Assembly (NCBI RefSeq): GCF_905404315.1
Contig: NC_066267.1
Span: forward strand, 6,400,501-6,464,500
From: Leptidea sinapis
Taxonomy: Eukaryota; Arthropoda; Insecta; Lepidoptera; Pieridae
Direction: 5' to 3'
Length of the DNA: 64,000 nucleotides
Positions 46,683-58,600 of the stretch are shown here, in pieces. The translations under genes were made by a program, and so were the position numbers. Numbering within the stretch: the first letter of the stretch is position 1; each line of letters starts with the position of its first letter. Under the pieces are notes generated by a model that was given only the letters and a program-made list of their open reading frames with translations, did not search any database and was not told the origin of the DNA.

Positions 46683-49600
46683 ATGCGCTTATTCATATTG
46701 TTACTGGCCATTATTGGAACGACGTCAAGTTTTCAAGTTGCAACAGAACAGTTACAGAATGCTTTGCAATCAAGTCGTAAGTATTATATTTTATTTGCCT
46801 TTTTTAAATTCCATCAACTTTACCGTGAACAGAATTACTTTAAAACGATTTCGACAATTCCTTATTCTTCCATTACCAAAAAGACTGTCCATTACCAAAG
46901 AAAAATATACATATACATTAACCGTTACATTGCTTATTTGTTGATAATTATAACTTTACCACAACAGAAATATTTCTTGTTTATGGCTTAAATAATTAGT
47001 TTGAGATCTATAGGGCGTACTAAGACTTTGCTCAGACTTTACTTACGTAAAACTTAGCAATATCTTTAACTGCGTATAAGCTTAGCATAATCTTTGATTT
47101 ATTTTTTATAGTCATTTGAAAGCTGAAAATATGCTGAGATCACTGACCTGTATATGTTTGACAGCAATTTTTTTGTGCCTCTTTGAAGCGCCACTCGCGA
47201 GCGTCCAGAGAACTAATTTTGACGTATAATACAAATGGCTGCGAGAGAAGCATACAATACTCTGAAGTATTTTTGCATTTTGAATTAATTTCGGACATTC
47301 TCCGTGTTATTTATACTTCAAAAATGAACGTAATAAAGTACACATTTTTTTTGTAAATAGTTTTCCTATCTATGTCTGTTTAGCTGAGGTTGTCATCACT
47401 AGTTTTAGTATCGCAGACTCTCGCTACATGGGCAATAGCGCCAAAATGGCCAATTACAAACAGGCACAAAACAAAAGCACATTAACAGCCGCCAGTCCAG
47501 TGGTATATAGTGGAGGTCAGTTAAGTCAGTCAGAGGCTGAGATTAAGCTAAGACAGTTCAATGCAAAAGTCAATTTCGATTTTTATCACACCTTATTTTA
47601 TTATTCTGACCGCAATTGTAGTGCCACTCAGAATTTTTGTGTTTTTCAAGCCTCTGAGTGGCACTGCATTGTAATGGGCAGGGCGTATGAATTACCATCA
47701 GCTGATCGTCCTGCTCGTCTCATCCCTTATTTTCATACAAAAGTACGCTCTATATGATCCATAATCACAGTCTAAGTCTTAAATATTTATCCTAAACTAT
47801 AATTCTTTTTGTGGCAAGCGCTTGTGTTTCGATTAATAAATACTCAGGTATATTACTTAAATATGTACAGTGATTTGTTAAATTACTTATCTTGATAACA
47901 ACGGATGTAATTAGTAAATTATATTGATAATTTTTAATGACAACACTTATCATATACATGACCTTTCTATATCTTAAGCATTTATGTGTATTCATAATTG
48001 CATTAAAAAAAACCTTTGTGGCTGACAACGCTCCTGTGATTCCTCAGGTGCCTCAGGAATGTGGATGGTGGTGGTTATTTAGCATCAGGTGAACCAAACG
48101 TTCGGTTTTCCTACTATTCCATAAGAAAGTATTCCCTCACCCCCTTCTCATCATAATTACGCTATTTTATACTGCTTTTGTCTGAAATTATAAGAAACAG
48201 CGAGCCCATAATGCCCGCGTCAGTTGTGATTAGAGATGGTTGCTTTGAAATATTTGAGCGTCCTTCATATTCATTCGACCTAGCTGTAAAATATCTGTGG
48301 ATAACCTTAAGTTCTTATAAGAAAAAGTAAAATATTAAGAAATTAAGAGTGGCAATGATTTTCATCCACTTCTTTTTTCTAGACGAGGAGGACAAACGAG
48401 CGTACGGTTCACCTGGTGTTAAGTGATCACCGTCGCCCACATTCTCTAGCAATACAAGAGGAATCACAGGAGCACTGGCCTTTAAAGAAGGCGTACGCTC
48501 TTTTTTAACGTATCCAGGTCCCGCAAACACCACACATTCCTTGTGCTCATTCCACACCTATGTGGTATGTAGAAGAAAGTTCTTTGAAAACCGTAGTGTG
48601 GAGGAAAGCCACACATTCAGATGGTGGGTATAATATTCTAATTTGTGGCGTGTCGTGCGAAGGCGGAATTCTGCGGCAGTACTTAGCTGAAACAGCTCTT
48701 TGGAACACTTCCCGTGATAAATGCGATTGAAGACAACAATTCTTCTGCCTTAAAGCTTAACCCTTTCAGAAGTGGCGGTTAATATATAAAGAAAATAAAA
48801 TATACTTGAACATTCATAAGTGCAATTTGTATATAATAGATTTTGGTTTGATTAATGTCTCGTATAATATTTACAGACGAAGGTGAACAAAATAGAATAT
48901 TGGAAGGTATAATACTAGAAGTATTGGAACGAATCCGTGAATTAATGAAGGAGGGGTCAGACTTGATTCCGGTTCTAGATCCAATTAAATTTGGTCCTAT
49001 ACAAATTGACGAGGGACTAATTGATATACCTGGGTAAGGAGTTCTATGGAATTTGCAAAAAAACATTGCGAGAAATTCTTAGCAACATTTTATGATATGA
49101 ATCTCAAAGGTATAAATGCACCTTCACTTACATATTTGATATTTATATGTATTTATTGATAATATGTAATATTTTTCTAGTTAATTCCATAGCAAGACAT
49201 AATTGGTTTGCATATTGACATGTGAAACACTAAATGTTACGAAAGTTTTTAGAAAATTGGATTGATGAAATTCTTCATGAAGTATTTTTTTATTAAAAAT
49301 TTGTACCGATTATATTATTTGTACGTCGGCATTGGAAATGAGTTCTTTATTTCAAATTCGAATGAAGTTTTCATCGGGACTTACTGGAAAATTCTGCAAA
49401 CATTAAATATAACTATGTGATCCCCATTACAAGAGCAGTGGTTGCTACCACCGCCACAAGGAGAAGTACTTTCTCAACTATTATAGAATCTTTTGGTTAA
49501 TGAGATCATTGTTTGAACAATATGAGACTGTACACCTCATACGATCAATTATCTCTTACGGTACCCATAGCATGGACAGAGTATATATTACCATGCCAAA

Positions 49601-52600
49601 CAAATTACGAATCCAATGGATGTCATGAAAATGAAAATGAAATGTTTTTTATTTACGTAAACTTACAAAAAGCATCTGTAAATAGTCATAAAATGTTCAC
49701 AAGTGCGCAAAAGGGTCAAAAAGGTAATTACGTAAGCAATTAAAAATACGTCAGTGGATGCTACAGGGTCGCTGAGACTCGCGATATGCATGGTACCGTA
49801 CTCCAAACTTATTTATCATCAATATATTTCTTAATATTATAGTAACCTTTTCCCATTCAAACAGTTTTTATATATGTCTTGAATGTTTTGTCAGGCAATT
49901 CTGTTATGGTCGTGTGGAGATTATTATAGAATCTAACAGAATTTCCTAAAAATGACTTATTTGCCTTAGTGGTTCTAAAACTGGGTATAGCAATTTTATG
50001 TTTATGTCTGGTATCAAAGTTATGCTATTCATACTTTTTAACATATTTATGCATATTTTTTCTTATATACATAATATTTTGATAGATATATTCTGATGGC
50101 ACTGTAAGTATATTAAGTATTTCTTTAAACAGATTTCGCAATGAGTCTTGACTTCCAAGACCGTATATAGCGCGAACAGCTCTCTTCTGTAAAATGAAGA
50201 TGCTATCAATATAGGCCGCCGTACCCCAGAGCAAAACACCGTGAGATATAACACTGTGGAAGTACGCAAAATATACCAGTCTAGCCGTTGCTATATCCGA
50301 TAGTTGCCTATACATGATATAGCCACTATAGTGTATTCAGGCGCAAAATTCCAAAGCCGCTCTAGAACCATAGCTTCATCTTCATCATCATTCAATCCGA
50401 GTGTAGCCATCAATAAAGTGTATCATCAGTTTACTGAAAGTCAGATGGCTATGCGAAGTAACGCCTTCACCTCGCCTTCTTCACGTGCCTCTCCATTACT
50501 GGAGGTCAGCAGTCAGCTTTTTAAACTTTTCCTTGTTCATGGCCTAGCGGAATAGTTCTTGAACTGTCTTGACGCCAATCCACTATCTTATATTTCTGAT
50601 CCAAGACTTCTTTATTCTTCCAACACCTCTTTTCTCAGCGTTTTTCCCCATCAAAATAATTTGCAGCAGGCAGTACCTATCGTTGCGGAGTTTATGACCG
50701 AGATACGAGATCTTACGCTTTTTGATAGTTCCCACTTACTCGATGTTCTTCTGCATTCGGACAGGGACCTTTGCGTTAGACACTTTAGCCGTTTAAGTTA
50801 TGCGGAGCATTCTACGATACGTCCACATCTCACAGCCTTCACCTCAGTGCGTTTTAAATTAGCGTTAATTCCGTGAGTGCTAATATTATAAATGTGAATG
50901 TAAGTTTATTTGTTACGCTTTCACGCCGAAACTACTCAATATATTATTATCTTTACTGTTACAATTTCAGATTATTGATAAGGCTGGATGAAATAGTTGT
51001 TAGCAATCTGAGTACATTTCGGGTGCTTAACATGAATTTAGTGCTAGAGTCTTTACTAGCGCAAAGATATAGAATGGAATTTGATATGGATATACCTTCT
51101 CTAAATATGGATACAAGTATGTATGAACTATGAATATATTAGGTTTTTGGTGTTATTACAGATCATGTAGAATCGAGCAACTGTTAAGAAATGATTTAGA
51201 ACGATGTTGTTATAACCCTTGTTGAACAACTTTTAATTGTAATTTTTGTGATGTGAAGTCAGTCTCGTGCCAGATTTTGGCGAGACAACAGGTCCTGAGG
51301 ATGCCTCGTGTAGAGGCGAAACACGTGTCGAATTGTTTAAAGACAAGTCTTTAAACAACAAAAATATAGGTATTTTATTGTTAAAAAGCATGGGGTGTTG
51401 ATATTATCTATTAAAGGTTGTTTTTAGTATTTAAATTTCCTAAGGAGTGGGTCTCAAAATGAGCATGGACAAGACGAAAATAATATCTAATTTCTACGTT
51501 GCACCTACTCCCGCAACAGTTGGGAAATGTCCTTTTGAAATGGTTGAAACGAGTATGTCTATCTTGGACAAACAATCCAGTGTTTCGGGAAGGTCACACG
51601 TACGTTTTCACAGTTAGGTTGAATCGGAAATGAGAAGACCGTAAGAGAACCATAGTCACCGATTGCGAAAGTGACATGTGAGAAGGCAGGGCACATAGCT
51701 TGATAATCACACCAGTCCTAATTTAAACTTATTGATAGCTATTTTCTACATTTTCGTTTGATTTTGATTTGTCTGGAACAGTCAGTAAAACTTGTTCAGA
51801 TAGTGAAAATATAGCATATCTATGTTTTGTTAATAGTGGTGTATTACGATTTTTGTTTGATAAGTAATTTTATTTAATCTGTTTAACGAGTGAAATACGC
51901 TACCCTAAAACTCTAGTTGCTACGAGGAATCTAGTCACCTTCGACGACCTCGAATGAAGTTATAAGCTAGATAACGTCTTCGTCATTCAACGGCAAGGTC
52001 AGCCGAGCCAAAGTCTCTGACAAAAAAGCGATTTACTCGATTGTAAGAAGCGTGCATGCAGTGATAGATTAATAGATGTCGCCTAACAGACGAATAACAG
52101 AGATAGCCGAAATTCACTACGTTTTAAACAACTGTTCTCTTTCAAACTAAGCCGGATTACACTTGTCGCCAATCGCCATACTGTAATAACTACTATTTCA
52201 ATCTTATGTCAAATCTCACTGCACGTTTCATACTAAACTAAATCGAAATTTTTCTTTGTCAGTCCCACCTCTTATAACGTAGTATTTACATCCTCTTTGG
52301 GCATGGCCACGAAAGATTGACAACCTACCTACACGTGTAATACGTCTCATGGACAGAGCTCAGGGTTCTACATGCTGCTCGGCGTATTTAAAACGTCTCT
52401 GCAGCTACTTCGCTTCGTGGCAGAAGGCCTATGTCTGTTAATTCTCTCCGTTGCATAAGTTTTAGACTATAATTATGATTAATTAAGGTTGACCTTTTGT
52501 GTTTGATAAACATTAATTAGGTGCATAATTGTGCAAAATTGAAAATAGCTAGACGCAAAGATGGCCGTTGGGGCAGTAAAGGCTGTTGGTGGGCCCCCCA

Positions 52601-55600
52601 CAAGATGGACTGACGATCTGGTCAAGACTGCTGGAATAGGTTGGATGAGGGCAGCGCAGGACCGATCGTCATGGCAATCTTTGGGGGAGGCATTTGTATA
52701 GCAGTCGACGTCTTCCGACTTAAATGATGATATTATATATTATATTGAAATTCTGTATTTTTCGGTTATCTAATAAACATAAATACAGAATCTTTATTAT
52801 AAACAAATTTAATAGATACTCTTTAAAGTAATAAAATTGATCGTAATTTGAAATGATTTATTTGCAGACAGTTATGCTCTTAATATACCGATATTTGGTG
52901 GATCCGTTTTTGGCGAAGGCGATATGAAGTAAGTTTTACACATAAACACTTAACAAATAAAGTATTTTGTTAATGACAATAAGGGACGAGACGATAAGGA
53001 CATTCAGCTGATGGTATTAATACGCCCTGCCCATGACAATGCAGTGACGCTCAGGATTACTGAAAAGCCCAAAACTTCTGAGCGGCACTACAACTGTGCT
53101 CGTCATCTTAAGCTATATGATGTTAAGTCTCATTCGCCCAGTAATTTCACTAGGTACGGCGCCCTTAAGACCGAAACACAATAATGCTTACACATTACTG
53201 CTTCATAGCAGAAATAGGCGCCGTTATGGTACCCATAATCTAAACGGCATCCTGTGTTGTTAGGAGTATCCACCTCCTCCAGGAGGCACTGCATTGTAAT
53301 GGGCAGGGCGTATCACTCACTATCAGCTGCACATCCTACTTGTCTCGTCCCTTATAATCATAAAAAATGTTCTTGCTATAATCTGTATCAAAAATATATT
53401 TCAATTTACAGATTCAGAGTCGTTGAACCAAGAACAAAGGGAGTTATGCTTGTATCATTAGGTTTAAGGAATGGATCCCTCGCAGCCACCATTGACAACT
53501 GTGATATTACTTTTAATGTGGCTGATATTGATGTATGTATTTAGTTTAACTATATATAATAGGTCGGGGAAAAGTCTTTTCGCATAGTATGTAAAAACTA
53601 TATAATTTAAACAATACCTAACTTCTGGTATTCATTATACAGATTAAATTTGCAACTAAAATTTGTCAACTATGTGGGACACGAACCCGCGATCTCTTGG
53701 GTTCCAAGCTCTCTTACCAACTGAGCCAACCGTTCGATTGTCACATGGTTTGTAAATCTTGGTATGTCTTGTTCAACTCTCAGGTTGTGGCTCCAGCTAC
53801 AGGATCTACTTTACACATGTAAAACAATGCGTTCACTACTTTCTAGGAAATTGACTTGAGATGTCGCTCTTTCAAATCTAAACAATTTGTTATTTTTTTA
53901 AAGTGATAACCCTCACTTCTTACGTCCGCGGGTTATATTTATTTAAAACTATCACTACGGGGAAGTGTACAAACAATACTGGCAGCATTTACACGTTGGA
54001 TAGCCAGGCTGATCTGTTGGAAGAAATAGCTGCCAGCGCTTCTAGTAGCCTTATTGAGGGACGTAGTTGTAATTGTGTATCAACTCGTAATCACATCTCT
54101 TTGGCTGTTATTTTTGTATCTAGCTGTTTTTAATGACATTAAGAAGGTCATATTAAAAAAGAAGAAAATCAGTAAAATTGTAATTCCAGCTGTTTACCAT
54201 TTGTTTTTCTTACCATCCCAAAATTTCCACAGGACTGGGATCATGCCACTACATGTTGGCAAAAAGTAATCAAATAAAATGGCACTTAGAAATGTAAATA
54301 ACCAATGTATTTTTTTTAAGTTATTATAGAAAATGCGAGCAAACTTTTTCCCCGTCATATTTATTTGATATCTTACATGTAATATCTGGAAAACCGAGTC
54401 TTACTCCATGTGTGCTGCTTCTACAGCAGCGTTCTACGATAAGATTAAATATAAAATATAATACATTGCCTCGCATAGCAACGTCGTGTAATCTTCTATC
54501 GCCTGCTGATACATGTTAGAGGCTTTCAAGCCTAGAGCGTACTCTCGAATTCATTCCGTTTTCCAGCGGGAGGTATATCTACGCGATACTAGAATGTGCA
54601 GAATCCATCCTGAGTAAAGGTTACGTCGGCAAGTGTATATATATCCACACAGATAGTCAGTCGACTCTGTCCGCTATCGACTAAAACAGATCAGTCTGAA
54701 AGCTTGTAGACAACTGTCGAACTAAAATAAATAAAATACTATAGGGGAAATTTTGTGATACTAACACTTCTATGGGTTCCAGGATATGCAGGTATTTATC
54801 GAAGTAAATTAATCAGCTAAAGAACTTGCAAGAATTGGAGCTAAAAAAAAGCACTCAATTTGACCCTGAACCCTTCTGTGATGTCCCAAGGAGTCTTGTT
54901 AAATCAATCCTTCATACATCATTTACCGAGGAGTGTAATAAAACCTGGAGCAGCTCTCCAGGATTTCCCCTTTCTAAGACCCTAATCCAAGCCTTCAACA
55001 TGAGAAATAACCAGGACACTAACGCGTCAATGCAGATTTAACAAACACCTCTCAATCTTAGACCTCAGAGATTGCAGAGCGTGTAGATTCTGTAATAGTT
55101 TAGATGAAACCCCATGGCGCATTCTTTGTGAATGTGGTCTTTTAATGCGTAAACGTCTCTCTTTCAGAAGGCCACTTCTTTAACCACTTGAGATACGTCA
55201 GTACACTGCAAAAGATACAACAAGATGGATGAAAAGAATCAATCTTTGCAGTGAGCTATACTTAACAGTGGTTATCACAATAGATCACATTGGTCGTAGT
55301 AAAACAGAGCTGAAATGAACTGTATTAAAGTCGCTTTATAAACATTTGAAATTAATACATAATTAAGTCTTATAACTATATTTACAATACTATGTCTACA
55401 TAAAATTAAAACTATCATTACGTGGAAGCGTACTAAAGCTAATACTGGCAGCATTACCGCCTTGGATAGCAAGGCTGATCCTTTGACCAAAATAGCTGCC
55501 AGCGCTTGGACATGAGAAGGAGCCAGAGTGTCGACGCAAGTAGCGTCCCACACCAGCGCCCTTCCCCGTTTAAATTAAGTCTTAAATTAAAAGGTTTTTT

Positions 55601-58600
55601 ATTTTTATTTAAGGTCGAAATAACGGGCATGTTGGAAAATGAAGCAACCAGTCAATTTGTTTCAGATTATATGAAGAAAATGCTGGAAACCTATTTAAGT
55701 TTCTTTGAGGTAATATTTTGGTAACATTAAATAATTTTCCATTACATTAACATCTACTAAGGTTCAAATAGTGGGAGGCTTCTTGCACAGGATGCCGGCT
55801 AGATTATGGGTACCACAACGGCGCCTATTTCTGCCGTGAAGCAGTAATGTGTAAGCATTATTGTGTTTCGGTCTGAAGGTCGTCGTATCTAGTGAAATTA
55901 CTGGGCAAACGAGACTTAACATGTTATGTCTCAAGATGACGAGCGCAATTGTAATGCCGCTAAGAATTTTTGGGTTTTTCATGAATCCTGAGCGGCACTG
56001 CATTATAATTGGCAGGGCGTATCAATTACCACCAGCTGAACTTCCAGCTCGTTTCGTCCCTTTACTAAAAAAAAATATGGAAATAGAGAGTGTTGGACCC
56101 TAATGACTGTTATTGAATATATTTCATAATAGTAGCCTAAATTGTTAAGAATTTAACTCACTCACTTATTAAGAACTCACAGAAAGACTGAGATTTCTAA
56201 AAAAATACAAGAATGTTACCCAATATACCAACAATTTTCTAATCGACACAATTAATTATTGGGCAATAACTATTAATGATACGTAAAAAAAAGGTTGCAT
56301 TGTTTTAATTTGAAAGCCAATGACAAAAGAGGATATGTCACTGGTAATAATAATAGTTAAATCTTAGATAATTTTTAGATAGACTGTTACATTTGGGAAT
56401 AAAAATATCGATAAGGGTGAACTGTTAACATCTATTTACAGCAACGCACGCATACTAAAACAAAGTGACAGACATATTGCCATATGAGACGTAGCTGACA
56501 TGCATACTAAGCTAATAAAACTAGCGTGTTGTTATGCGTTGCCTAACAGCAAGCGGCTCTATCTAGATGTATAAATTATCTAAGCAACGATTTTACACGA
56601 AATCTCAATATTTAGTACACTCAAATAATATCGTATAACATGAACACGAAAAGACTGAATCACCCACACCTTGAGTCCCCTAAAACTTTACATATTAAAC
56701 ACTATTTTTATTAACGTAAGTAATAAGTGAAAATAATAAGTAATAAGTTATTATTATAGGTTAAATAACAAAACAATTGATAGAGTGACCAAGGTCAGAG
56801 ACCTAGGAGTACTACTTGACGGTGAACTAAACTTAGCCACTCATATTGAAAATATTACAGCTAAGGCTTACAAAATGCTGGGTTTTGTTTTCCGACAATC
56901 TAGTGACTTTAAACATATAAATACGTACATTATATTATACAACTCCTTAGTTAGAAGCCAATTGGAGTATGCTTCTTCGGCATGGAACCCCTTTTATTCT
57001 ACCTATATTAATCAGATTGAAAAAATCCAACAAAATTTTTTAAGGAGACTAAGGTACAAATTTGGTGACTCAGTGCCGGAGTTGCATACTTTAGAATTAA
57101 GGCGTGAACACAGAGATCAGACGTTCTTGTACAAAATAATTAACAACTTTGTTGACTCTCCACTCCTACTTAGTCGTATCTGCTTCAAATGTCCAATAAT
57201 AGGTCATCGATCCACCGATCAAATATTTTTAGTGCCATTCTTTAGGACTAATTATTGTAAGAATAGATTTTTTATCAGAGCTTGCAGAACACACAATGAC
57301 TGTTATAACCACATAGACATATTTCGATGTAATAAGTACGATTTTGTATCTTTTGTTAAAAAAATTGGTATCTAAAGGTTATATTTGTATCAGTGAATTT
57401 ATTGGCTCTTTAAACTTTTGTATTTTTTTTTTGTAATTATTTTGAAGAAGTCGTAAAACTTCACTATGTAATAAGCATCGTTAGGAACTATTTTGGCTAG
57501 TGTAATATTTATAGATTATCATACCTTTATGTAATATAAATAGCTGTAACTTTCTTTATACAAATAAATAAAACTAACGTAAAATAACAGATATATTCCT
57601 AATAAAGTTTTGTAATTATTATTTTTAGTCCTAAATTGGCATATTTTCCTAGTCAAAGTTATTGTTATGTAATATAAAGCTGTTGGATTATTACCCCCTT
57701 ATCATAATGGTCCGCTAACTATTAACAGCCGCTTAGGAGTGTTTTTTCTCATTCTGACTTAGGTCAATAGAAAAAGATAGAGTGAGAATTAGCAATGCTT
57801 TAAGTTAGCACACTTATGAATAAGGGGGTTAGTAAATAATTAAAAAAAAAAAGGTTTTAAAAATAAGAGTAAGTAAAATTTGTGTTTTTCCTAAATAAAA
57901 AAGTGTAATTGGTATTAATTGCCCTTATCGCTACTGAATCTTCATTATAACAGATAAATAGAATAGAGTAGAAATATATTTATTTAGTATACGTAGTGAC
58001 AATAACATTAAATATTTCAACAACAATTGGTAAGCGTCATGAATCTACATCAGTTCGTAATGGGGCTATGACATAGATTATTATCACAAAGAGGATGAAA
58101 ACATTTCGTAATAGGAGGCGGGACGCCTAAGTAAAAAATTAAATTTAGTTAAGTATGAAACGTGTACTGTATTTGACATATGTTTGAAATAGTAATTACA
58201 ACCACGGACTAGTAAAAAAAGAAGGACTCCGCGCTGTGATATTAGCAAATGATGATGATAGCATGTGTGTGCGGTTACATTTTTTCTCCCTTAAATAATC
58301 ATATATCCACAAATAATTAAATAGTTTCTTTTTTTACATTTTTCACAACGCACGACGAGCTGTCACAGACGATGGCAAATCTCATAATAAAGGCCAATCG
58401 GCTTGTATTAGTGTAAGTGTATGCGTGGGGCTATGTAATTACACGTTTACCGGCTTGTTTTGGTGCCTCACTGTTATGTAAGGTTACACGGAGTCCTTCT
58501 TTTTTTATTCGTCCGTGATTACAATATGGCGACGAAGCATAAACCCGCTATGTTTGAAAGCGAACAATTGCTTAAAACGTAGGATTTCAGCTATCTCCGT

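Noticed and set aside
46572..46991. 139-residue open frame covering gene 3 exon 1
   Set aside because: It reads from before the AG acceptor into intron 1. The strong donor at 46777 in phase 1 and the match to the other two genes favour exon 1 ending at 46776.
56785..57375. 196-residue intact frame as an independent gene
   Set aside because: It is the C-terminal region of a LINE reverse transcriptase (LVRS.LEYAS.WNP), with no promoter and an A-rich tail.
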